Part shown: positions 1 through 6,972 of the stretch, one piece after another
Layout: each line of letters opens with the position of its first letter
Numbering within the stretch: the first letter of the stretch is position 1
Origin: an uncultured Pelagibacteraceae bacterium
GTDB lineage: Bacteria > Pseudomonadota > Alphaproteobacteria > Pelagibacterales > Pelagibacteraceae
Assembly: GCA_902615045.1 (NCBI GenBank)
Contig: CACMNP010000010.1
Location: forward strand, 1-38,901
Reading direction: 5' to 3'
Length of the DNA: 38,901 nt
Made by a program: the position numbers and the translations under genes
Notes under the pieces: model-generated
Database searches by the model: none
What the model was told of the DNA's origin: nothing
The model's input: the letters and a program-made list of their open reading frames with translations, nothing else

Positions 1-290
1 AAATTCATTGTATAAATTATACAAAGAAGTTTTTGCTTATCTTCTAAAAAGTAAGGAGTTTTAAATTCATCAATTTCAACTTTTAAAGAACCAATTTTTG
101 ATTGAGATTTTGAATTATAATTTATATGCAATTTATTACCCTCTAATAGGTAATTTTTTATTTTTTTTGAAGTCCCTCCAAAAATAATTCCTGAAATTTT
201 TCCGTGATCTTCAGTATAAAATTCAGATATTACAGAATTTTCATTATATTTATTTTTTGAAAGTAAGTAACCTTTATCTTGCCAATTCAT
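1..290 (-). CDS. recO: DNA repair protein RecO, N-terminal part (runs off the window)
   Basis: This is the N-terminal 96 residues of RecO, the recombination mediator that works with RecR to load RecA on SSB-coated single-stranded DNA. I translated it directly: it opens MNWQDKGYLLSKNKYNENS and continues with FYTEDHGKISGIIFGG, the typical RecO OB-fold pattern (W-x-D-x-G-x-x-L, then a T-x-x-H-G-[KR] strand and a G-G-x-[SR] turn). The ATG is in a TAATG junction with the rnc stop (one shared base), so the two genes are probably translationally coupled. The C-terminal helical and zinc regions lie beyond base 1 and cannot be judged. In most alphaproteobacteria era lies between rnc and recO; here there is no room for it. 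Confidence 0.88.
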   Translation of the reverse strand, partial: MNWQDKGYLLSKNKYNENSVISEFYTEDHGKISGIIFGGTSKKIKNYLLEGNKLHINYNSKSQSKIGSLKVEIDEFKTPYFLEDKQKLLCIIYTMN

Positions 291-952
291 TATATTTTAA
301 TAGTTTCTAAAAGTTTCATAGCTGCGGCTTGTTCTGCATTTTTTTTTGAACTACCTTCAGCGATAACTGTTTTGCTATCCTTAATTTTTACACTAATTTT
401 AAAATTTGGTTTATGTCTTGGTCCTGTATTAGAAATAAGTTTATATATTGGCAATGCTTTAAATTTCTTTAATGAATATTCTTGTAATCTTGTTTTGGAG
501 TCAATTACAGTAATATCTGATAAATTTAAATAATTTTTCCAATAATTTAATATAAATTTTGACGAAACCTCAAAACCTCTATCTATATAAATTGCTCCTA
601 TCAAAGACTCACAACAATCAGATATAATTTTTTTTTCAATATTGACTTTTTTTGTCTTTTCTGTGTTTCCTGTTAAAATATAATTATCCAATTCTAATTC
701 CTTGCCAATTTCAAAACACTTATTTTTATTAACTAAATTTGCAAGTTTTTTGTCAATCATACCTACCTTTTCATTTGGATATAACTCTAAAAGTTTCTTT
801 GATATAACAAACCCTAAAACTCTATCACCTAAAAATTCTAGTTTTTCATAATTATTTTTTGTATCAAAACTTTTGTGTGTTAAAGCTTGTATCAATAGTT
901 TATCATCTTTAAAGCTAATACCTATTTTCTTTTGTAGTTTGTTTAACTTCAT
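290..952 (-). CDS. rnc: Ribonuclease III
   Basis: RNase III (220 aa, usual bacterial size) cleaves double-stranded RNA in rRNA precursors and some mRNAs. The endonuclease domain fills residues 1-145 and carries the signature YEKLEFLGDRVLG, with acidic metal ligands at E36, E39 and D43, and the second cluster DCCESLIGA with D112 and E115. A double-stranded RNA-binding domain follows at about 151-218 (RLQEYSLKKF, then SSKKNAEQAAAMKLLE). All active-site positions are present. It is preceded by lepB with a 4-base gap and overlaps recO by one base (TAATG). The lepB-rnc pairing is conserved in proteobacteria. Confidence 0.97.
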   Translation of the reverse strand: MKLNKLQKKIGISFKDDKLLIQALTHKSFDTKNNYEKLEFLGDRVLGFVISKKLLELYPNEKVGMIDKKLANLVNKNKCFEIGKELELDNYILTGNTEKTKKVNIEKKIISDCCESLIGAIYIDRGFEVSSKFILNYWKNYLNLSDITVIDSKTRLQEYSLKKFKALPIYKLISNTGPRHKPNFKISVKIKDSKTVIAEGSSKKNAEQAAAMKLLETIKI

Positions 953-956
953 TTAT

Positions 957-1685
957 TTAAATTATTTTATTAAAAAATCTTTCAAATCGAACTATTTTAT
1001 CCCATTTGAAAATGTTAAAGATACTTCCTTTCCTTGGATTAGATGAAAAAAATAAAATTTGTGCTTTTCCTACTAAATTATTTTGATTAACATAACCAAC
1101 TTCTGATAGAAATCTGCTGTCTTTAGAACAATCCCTATTGTCACCTAAGAAAAAAAAGTGATTTTCAGGAACAATGTATTTATCTGAATTAGAAAAAGTT
1201 ATATCAGTTCTATATGCAGCTAAATAACTTTTTCCATTTGGAAGTTTTTCTTCAAATATATTGACATCAATTTGGGATGATCCACAATATAACTTATCAT
1301 TTTTGCTTTTAATTGTTTTTAATACTTGATTAGAATTTATATATAAATCACCATCAATAAATTGTATTGTATCACCTGGTAAACCAATCAATCTTTTAAT
1401 ATAATCTGTACGATTATCAGCAGGTGTTTTAAAAACTATAACATCTCCTCTTTTAGGGTTTTTATTTAATATACGTCCTTTAAAAATAGGAGGACTAAAA
1501 GGAAATGAATGTTTACTATATCCGTAAGAAAATTTTGTAACAAATAATCTGTCACCCACAAGCAAGTTAGCTTCCATTGATGATGATGGTATATAAAATG
1601 GCTGGATTATTATTGATCTTATAAATACTGCAATTATTAATGCATAAAATAATGTTTTAGTATTATCAATTATGAAATTTTTCAT
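957..1685 (-). CDS. lepB: Signal peptidase I
   Basis: Signal peptidase I (242 aa) removes signal peptides from exported proteins at the periplasmic face of the inner membrane. A single N-terminal membrane segment spans about residues 11-29. The catalytic Ser is S36 in IPSSSMEAN, the general-base Lys is K97 in DYIKRLIGLPGD, and the conserved GDNRDCSKDSR box lies at 181-191. Like other alphaproteobacterial versions it has one membrane segment rather than the two of E. coli. Its ATG overlaps the acpS stop in an ATGA junction. It lies between acpS and rnc in the standard alphaproteobacterial order. Confidence 0.97.
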   Translation of the reverse strand: MKNFIIDNTKTLFYALIIAVFIRSIIIQPFYIPSSSMEANLLVGDRLFVTKFSYGYSKHSFPFSPPIFKGRILNKNPKRGDVIVFKTPADNRTDYIKRLIGLPGDTIQFIDGDLYINSNQVLKTIKSKNDKLYCGSSQIDVNIFEEKLPNGKSYLAAYRTDITFSNSDKYIVPENHFFFLGDNRDCSKDSRFLSEVGYVNQNNLVGKAQILFFSSNPRKGSIFNIFKWDKIVRFERFFNKII

Positions 1686-2068
1686 TTTTTTCTATTCAAA
1701 ATAACAAATGCAATTGAGTGGTTTTTTTCATCTGAAAGTGAAAGATGTATATCGTAATTCTTTAATTTAAATTTTTTTTTTAATATATCTTGTATTTTCT
1801 GTGAAATTTTAATTTTAGGTGATCCTTTCTTATTATTATATATTTCAATATCATTAAAATTAATATTATCTCTAAAGCCTGTGCCTATTGATTTAACAAA
1901 AGCTTCTTTAGCAGCAAATCTTTTTGCAAAGTAATTCGTTTTGTTTCTGTATTTTTTTGATTGTTTAATTTCATTCAATGTAAAGAGTCTTTTTTTAAAA
2001 CCTTTAATTTTTAGGGATTTTTCTATTCTTTTATTATCAATAATATCAACACCGTTACCAATTATCAT
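1682..2068 (-). CDS. acpS: Holo-[acyl-carrier-protein] synthase
   Basis: AcpS (128 aa) transfers 4'-phosphopantetheine from coenzyme A to the acyl carrier protein, making it competent for fatty-acid synthesis. The two family motifs are visible: GNGVDIID with metal-binding D8, and RFAAKEAFVKSIGTG with E55. The length is normal for the bacterial homotrimeric type. It starts in a TAATG junction with pdxJ and ends in an ATGA junction with lepB, so translation is probably coupled along pdxJ-acpS-lepB. The pdxJ-acpS pairing is very common in proteobacteria. Confidence 0.96.
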   Translation of the reverse strand: MIIGNGVDIIDNKRIEKSLKIKGFKKRLFTLNEIKQSKKYRNKTNYFAKRFAAKEAFVKSIGTGFRDNINFNDIEIYNNKKGSPKIKISQKIQDILKKKFKLKNYDIHLSLSDEKNHSIAFVILNRKK

Positions 2069-2787
2069 TAGTTTAATATTTTTCTAAAATTAGTGATTAC
2101 TTTTTTCATACCAAACATGATGGCCTCTCCAATTATAAAATGTCCAATATTAAATTCCTCTATAGATTTAATCTTTCTTAAAATTTTAGTTGATTTATAA
2201 TCTAGGCCATGACCTGCATGAACTTCCATTCCTAGTTTTTTTGCTAACGTAGCACAATTTTTTATTTTTTTGAACTCGACTAGATAATTTTTGTTATTTT
2301 TAACTTTTAAAGCAAATTTTCCTGTATGAAGTTCCACACATTTCGCATTTAATTCTTTTGATGCAAAAACATCTTTAATATTTGGATTGATGAAAAGACT
2401 TGTTCTAATTTTTTTTGAATTTAATTTACTAATTACTTTTTTAATTATTTTTTTATTTTTTGTGATATTTAAACCTCCTTCGGTGGTTATTTCATTCCTT
2501 TTTTCAGGAACTATACAAACAAAATTAGGTTTATATTTTAATGCAATTTTAAGCATTTCATTGTTAGCAGCCATTTCTAAATTTATTGGTACTCTTTTAA
2601 TTTTTGAAAATATAGCTACGTCTTCATCTCGAATATGTCTACGATCTTCTCTTAAATGAATAGTAATAGAATTTGCACCAAAATTCATAACTTGTCTTGC
2701 ATATGAAATAGGATCAGGATGCCCCTCTCCTCTGGCGTTTCTTAATGTTGCAATATGGTCTACGTTAACACCAAGTCTAGATTTCAT
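2068..2787 (-). CDS. pdxJ: Pyridoxine 5'-phosphate synthase
   Basis: PdxJ (239 aa) condenses 1-deoxy-D-xylulose 5-phosphate with 3-amino-2-oxopropyl phosphate, the last ring-forming step of the DXP-dependent vitamin B6 pathway. The N-terminus LGVNVDHIATLRNARG is the family signature, followed by TIHLREDRRHIRD, the NLEMAAN strand with the conserved Glu, and HAGHGLDY near the C-terminus. It is a TIM-barrel of typical length. It overlaps pyrE upstream (ATGA) and acpS downstream (TAATG). Its presence implies de novo synthesis of pyridoxal phosphate rather than uptake. Confidence 0.97.
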   Translation of the reverse strand: MKSRLGVNVDHIATLRNARGEGHPDPISYARQVMNFGANSITIHLREDRRHIRDEDVAIFSKIKRVPINLEMAANNEMLKIALKYKPNFVCIVPEKRNEITTEGGLNITKNKKIIKKVISKLNSKKIRTSLFINPNIKDVFASKELNAKCVELHTGKFALKVKNNKNYLVEFKKIKNCATLAKKLGMEVHAGHGLDYKSTKILRKIKSIEEFNIGHFIIGEAIMFGMKKVITNFRKILN

Positions 2788-3374
2788 TTTAAATATCTAC
2801 TTCCAGGTTTTGTAATTGGAATTTTTTTTAACTCAATTGGTAAATCATTTTTTTTATAAGTTGGTATTTCTAATTTAATTTGCGAAACAATATTTTTATC
2901 TTTAATTTTTAAACTTGGTTTACTAGATCTATTAATCAAACATGCATATCCAACTACTTTTGATTTATATTTTTTTACAAGTCGAGCACATTCTAAACTT
3001 GACTTACCTGTAGTAATTACGTCTTCTACTATCAAAACTTTAGAATTTTTTTTAATTGAAAAACCTCTTCTTAAAATAAATTTCCCATTAACTCTCTCAC
3101 AAAATATTGTTTCCTTATTCAATAAATTTCCAACAATATAACCTATTACAATACCGCCCATAGCTGGTGACAAAATTATATCAATTTTTTTGAATTTTTT
3201 TTTTATTTTAGTGCTTAAGGATTTACAAAACTCTTCTGATTTTTTTGGATAACTTAATAATTTAGCACACTGAACATACTGGGGTGAATGTAAACCTGAA
3301 GATAAAACAAAATGTCCTTCTAAAAGTGCCTTAGTTTTTTTTAAAACCGCTAAAGAATCTTTTAAAGAAAGCAT
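2784..3374 (-). CDS. pyrE: Orotate phosphoribosyltransferase
   Basis: PyrE (196 aa) converts orotate and PRPP to orotidine 5'-monophosphate, the fifth step of UMP synthesis. The PRPP-binding loop VLIVEDVITTGKSS is at residues 113-126, and the N-terminal GHFVLSSGLHSPQY stretch contributes to the orotate/PRPP site. The ATG at 3374 is the only usable start before this conserved stretch, which places the first 44 bases inside the 3' end of the relA/spoT gene. That is a long overlap even for this compact genome. pyrB and a pyrC homologue lie about 18 kb away, so the pathway is split between operons. Confidence 0.95.
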   Translation of the reverse strand: MLSLKDSLAVLKKTKALLEGHFVLSSGLHSPQYVQCAKLLSYPKKSEEFCKSLSTKIKKKFKKIDIILSPAMGGIVIGYIVGNLLNKETIFCERVNGKFILRRGFSIKKNSKVLIVEDVITTGKSSLECARLVKKYKSKVVGYACLINRSSKPSLKIKDKNIVSQIKLEIPTYKKNDLPIELKKIPITKPGSRYLK

Positions 3375-5073
3375 ATTTTTTGTTTTTATGTCTAATTATT
3401 TTGAAGTTATATTCTTTCTGTTTTAGCTCACTAATAAGTTTTGTAAAGTTTTTCAAATCTTGAATAATTAGGTTGAATCTAAAATTAATGGTTCTTTTAG
3501 TCTTTTCCACCATTTCAACACTTGAAATATTTACATTATTCGTTCCAATCATTGTTGTAACATCACCTAATATTCCAGGTCTGTCAGGTAAAGACATCCA
3601 AAGTGTAGTGTTATATTTTTTTTCAGTAGGCTTGCTGTCTTCTTTGTATTGCCAGTATCTTCTTATAGCAGCTCTAGCTTTACCGGTTTTAGCACTTGTT
3701 ATCCAATGCAAAGAAGGTGAATCTTTTTTTGATGTTAATATTTTAACTACATCTCCATTTCGCAATATTGATTGTAGAGGACTTTCCTTTCCATTTATTT
3801 CACATCCAATTGCAGTATCACCTACTTTAGTGTGAACGGCATAAGCAAAATCAATTGGACTTGCTTCTTTGGGTAATTTTATAACTGAGCCTTTTGGTGT
3901 GAAACAAAAAACATTTTCTTGAAACATTTGCAGTTTTGTATACTCAAAATAATGTTCAGGATTTTCATTTTTATCAATAATTTCTACTAGATCTGCTAAC
4001 CAATCATATTCCTTCCAAGTTAAAGAGTTAAACTTTTCTGACGATTTATATTTCCAATGAGAAGCTATACCTCTTTGCGCAAATTCATGCATTTGTTGTG
4101 TTCTTAGTTGTATTTCAATAGGTCTTTTGTTTGGACCGATCACTGCTGTATGAAGAGATTTATAATTATTTATTTTTGGAGATGAAATGTAATCTTTAAA
4201 TCTACCAGGTATGCAATTCCATTTATTATGAATTACGCCTAAAGTTTTGTAACAATTTTCAACATTATCTAAAATTATTCTAAAACCAATTATGTCTGTA
4301 ATTTGCTCTAGTGAGGTTCTTTTTTTTTGTATTTTTCTCCAAATAGAAAAGGGTGTTTTTTCTCTAGAATAAATTTTAAAAAGAATATTATTTTCATTTA
4401 ATAGATTTTCAAATTCACTAAGAACTGAATTATAATTAATCAAATTATTATCTTTTATTGTGTCTAATCTATCTTTGATCATTTTTCTTGCTTCAGGATT
4501 TAAAATATCGAAAGAAAGATCTTCAAGTTCATCTCTTATTCTATTCATTCCCATTCTATCAGCTAGAGGAGCATAAATTTCCATAGTTTCTTTTGCAATT
4601 CTTTTTCTTTTTTCCTCTTTATCAATAGCCTTCAAAGTTCGCATATTATGCAAACGATCTGCAAGTTTCACAAGAAGGACTCTAATATCTTTAGAAGTTG
4701 CCAGGATGAGTTTTCTAAAATTTTCAGCTTTTGAATTAGAAATAGCTTGGTTTTCAAAAACTGAAATTTTTGTAACTCCATCAACTAAATCAGCAACTTC
4801 TTTTCCAAATTGTTCTTCTATAGTTTTATAAGTTGCATAAGTATCTTCTATGGTATCGTGAAGTAAACCAGTTGCTATCGTTGCACTATCCAACTTAAGT
4901 TCGGTTAAAATATTTGCAACCGCAACAGGATGAATGACGTAGGGATCTCCTGATTGTCGTTTTTGATCTTTATGAACTTTCACTGCAAAATCATATGCTT
5001 TGCTTAGAGTTTCTGGGTTAAGAAACTTATTGTATGATTTAACCTTATTTATTAATTCGTCAGAATTTAGCAT
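3331..5073 (-). CDS. spoT: Bifunctional (p)ppGpp synthetase/hydrolase (RelA/SpoT homologue)
   Basis: This is a Rsh-type enzyme (580 aa) that makes and degrades the alarmone (p)ppGpp. Numbered from the ATG at 5073, the HD hydrolase domain covers about 30-190 with the HDTIED box near 72-77. The synthetase domain covers about 230-345, with SREKTPFSIWRKI, GRFKDYIS, NNYKSLHTA and EIQLRTQQMHEFAQ. A TGS domain is at about 385-448 and an ACT domain at about 490-560. The hydrolase HD residues and the synthetase motifs both look intact, so I call it bifunctional. It is shorter than usual (about 700 aa or more) because the segment between TGS and ACT is only some 45 residues, leaving little room for the zinc-finger domain. 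A TTG codon just upstream is a less likely start. Its last 14 codons overlap pyrE. Confidence 0.94.
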   Translation of the reverse strand: MLNSDELINKVKSYNKFLNPETLSKAYDFAVKVHKDQKRQSGDPYVIHPVAVANILTELKLDSATIATGLLHDTIEDTYATYKTIEEQFGKEVADLVDGVTKISVFENQAISNSKAENFRKLILATSKDIRVLLVKLADRLHNMRTLKAIDKEEKRKRIAKETMEIYAPLADRMGMNRIRDELEDLSFDILNPEARKMIKDRLDTIKDNNLINYNSVLSEFENLLNENNILFKIYSREKTPFSIWRKIQKKRTSLEQITDIIGFRIILDNVENCYKTLGVIHNKWNCIPGRFKDYISSPKINNYKSLHTAVIGPNKRPIEIQLRTQQMHEFAQRGIASHWKYKSSEKFNSLTWKEYDWLADLVEIIDKNENPEHYFEYTKLQMFQENVFCFTPKGSVIKLPKEASPIDFAYAVHTKVGDTAIGCEINGKESPLQSILRNGDVVKILTSKKDSPSLHWITSAKTGKARAAIRRYWQYKEDSKPTEKKYNTTLWMSLPDRPGILGDVTTMIGTNNVNISSVEMVEKTKRTINFRFNLIIQDLKNFTKLISELKQKEYNFKIIRHKNKKYAFFKRFFSGFKKN

Positions 5074-5093
5074 CAATTTATTATATCACTTAT

Positions 5094-5621
5094 TTAGATA
5101 ACTTTAATACTTCTTAAATTGTTTTTTTTTAAAGAAGTTAAGAGTTTTACTATATTTTTTTTTAATTTTGGGTGAGACCAATTTTTGCATATTTCAAACA
5201 GTGGCATAAGTACAAAGTTTCTATTATGCATTCTTGGATGTGGGATCTCTAAATTGATAAATTTTTTATTTGATTTAGTAATCTTTCCATTAAAATCTAA
5301 TATATCAATATCACAATTTCTTGGATGATTTTTAGGAGCTATTTTTCTGCCTAATTTTTTTTCTATACACTTAATTATTTTAAACAGCTCAAATTGATTT
5401 AATTTTGTTTTTATCAGCAATACAGCATTAATAAATTTTGGAAAACTAGGATCTGGCCATGACTCAGTCTCATAATAACTAGATGTTTTGATAATTTTAA
5501 TATCATGAGTTTCCAGTAAATATTTAGATTTTTCTAAAAAGTGTATTCTATTTCCTAAATTAGAACCTATTGATAGATATACATTTTTAACTTGAGCGTC
5601 TGAAATATCTTGCTTTTTCAC
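5094..5621 (-). CDS. folK: 2-amino-4-hydroxy-6-hydroxymethyldihydropteridine pyrophosphokinase
   Basis: HPPK (175 aa from the proposed start) transfers pyrophosphate from ATP to hydroxymethyl-dihydropterin in folate synthesis. Visible motifs are [12 protein letters not shown] near the N-terminus, [12 protein letters not shown] (the RxxDxD metal/ATP motif) and [16 protein letters not shown]. The start is uncertain. No ATG lies in frame close to the conserved N-terminus. The GTG at 5621 gives a 35-base overlap with smpB; the next candidate, an ATG at 5681, would add 20 residues and a 95-base overlap. I prefer the GTG. It is followed by relA/spoT after 20 bases. Folate made here would supply the tetrahydrofolate used by sarcosine oxidase. 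Confidence 0.92.
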   Translation of the reverse strand: MKKQDISDAQVKNVYLSIGSNLGNRIHFLEKSKYLLETHDIKIIKTSSYYETESWPDPSFPKFINAVLLIKTKLNQFELFKIIKCIEKKLGRKIAPKNHPRNCDIDILDFNGKITKSNKKFINLEIPHPRMHNRNFVLMPLFEICKNWSHPKLKKNIVKLLTSLKKNNLRSIKVI

Positions 5622-6057
5622 GGTTCCAATCTTTATTTTTTTTGGTTTGTCGCTTATCGAATTGTTTTTTGCCCTTTGCAACTGCTATTTCAACTTTAGC
5701 TTTACCTTTTTTAAAATACATTTTAGTTGGAACTAAAGTTAGACCATCCTCGTTCATTTTACCAATTAGTTTGTTAATTTCCCTTTTGTTAAATAACAAT
5801 TTTCTTTCTGAATAAGGATTGTGATTTGAATAACTGGCTTGTTTATATATTGGTATATGTGAATTAATTAAAAAAATTTCTCCTTCTTTTTCTACTGCGT
5901 ATGACTCTGCAATATTTATTTTTCCATCTCTTACAGATTTTATTTCAGAACCTTTTAGTACAATTCCTGCTTCTAAGATTTCCTTGAAGAAAAAATTAAA
6001 AGATGCTTTTCGATTTATTGTAATGATCTTGATGCCAGATGTAGATTTATCACTCAT
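5587..6057 (-). CDS. smpB: SsrA-binding protein SmpB
   Basis: SmpB (156 aa) binds tmRNA and delivers it to stalled ribosomes for trans-translation. Recognisable segments are [20 protein letters not shown], the oligonucleotide-binding strand [24 protein letters not shown], and the C-terminal tail [18 protein letters not shown] that becomes helical in the decoding centre. The ATG at 6057 is preferred over a TTG directly before it; it overlaps the dapA stop by 8 bases (ATGAGTGA). The 3' end overlaps folK. No tmRNA gene (ssrA) is visible in this window. Confidence 0.96.
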   Translation of the reverse strand: MSDKSTSGIKIITINRKASFNFFFKEILEAGIVLKGSEIKSVRDGKINIAESYAVEKEGEIFLINSHIPIYKQASYSNHNPYSERKLLFNKREINKLIGKMNEDGLTLVPTKMYFKKGKAKVEIAVAKGKKQFDKRQTKKNKDWNREKARYFRRSS

Positions 6058-6937
6058 CAATAAGTTTTGCCACTTTCAATGCTTTCTCGACTTCCTTTTT
6101 TGTATTTTCAGTTATTTTTACCAAAGGTAATCTTACAGTATCATCGCATAGACCAAGTAATTTAGCAGCATACTTAACTGGTGAAGGATTGCTTTCTATA
6201 AATAAATTTTTATGCAACGGTTGCAACATATCATCAAGTTGTTGAGCCTTTTTTAAATCATCCTCATTTGAAGATTTTGATAATTTTTGAAATTCAGAAC
6301 ATAATTTAGGAGCTACGTTTGCTGTAACACTAATTGTTCCAACGCCTCCACGTTTATTAAATTCAAAAGCATTATCATCGTTTCCAGTAAGTTGAATGAA
6401 ATCATTACCCATTTTTTCTTTTTGTTGATCAACACGATTTAGATCACCTGTTGCATCTTTAACTCCAACTATATTTTTTAGTTCATATAATCTAGCCATT
6501 GTTTCAACGCTCATATCGATTACTGAACGGCTTGGAATATTATAAATTATAATTGGAATTCCACAGTTATCATTGATTGATTTATAATGTTGATATAATC
6601 CTTCTTGAGTGGGTTTATTATAATATGGTGTAACAACTAAAGCACCATCCGCACCAGCTTTTTCAGCGTGTTTAGTTAATGATACGGCTTCTTCTGTAGA
6701 ATTAGATCCTGTACCAGCTATTATGGGAAGTTTACCGGTTGCTTCTTTTATACACAATTCAATTGTTCTCTCATGTTCATCATGTGATAATGTTGGTGAC
6801 TCACCTGTTGTTCCAACTGGGACTAACCCATTTGTTCCATTTTCCAGATGATGATTTATTATTTTTATGTAACTTTCTTCGTCAAGCTTATTGTCTTTAA
6901 ACGGTGTAATTAATGCTACATTTGATCCTTTAAACAT
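6050..6937 (-). CDS. dapA: 4-hydroxy-tetrahydrodipicolinate synthase
   Basis: DapA (295 aa) condenses pyruvate with aspartate semialdehyde, the first committed step to diaminopimelate and lysine. The Schiff-base lysine is K160 in [11 protein letters not shown], the catalytic Tyr is Y132 in IIYNIPSRS, and the substrate-binding GTTGES is at 42-47. Length and motifs are canonical. It is the first gene of the minus-strand operon running to recO. Only 35 bases separate it from divergent slt, and a TATAAA at 6943-6948 (minus strand) sits so close to the ATG that the transcript would have little or no leader. Confidence 0.97.
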   Translation of the reverse strand: MFKGSNVALITPFKDNKLDEESYIKIINHHLENGTNGLVPVGTTGESPTLSHDEHERTIELCIKEATGKLPIIAGTGSNSTEEAVSLTKHAEKAGADGALVVTPYYNKPTQEGLYQHYKSINDNCGIPIIIYNIPSRSVIDMSVETMARLYELKNIVGVKDATGDLNRVDQQKEKMGNDFIQLTGNDDNAFEFNKRGGVGTISVTANVAPKLCSEFQKLSKSSNEDDLKKAQQLDDMLQPLHKNLFIESNPSPVKYAAKLLGLCDDTVRLPLVKITENTKKEVEKALKVAKLIDE

Positions 6938-6972
6938 AATTATTTATAACATAAGTTGTTTGATTTAATAAA

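Noticed and set aside
3473..3835. Open frame of 120 codons opposite relA/spoT
   Set aside because: Antisense shadow of the ACT/TGS coding region; no start signal or recognisable family.
5074..5076. TTG start for relA/spoT one codon upstream of the ATG
   Set aside because: The adjacent ATG is more likely, and the difference is a single residue.
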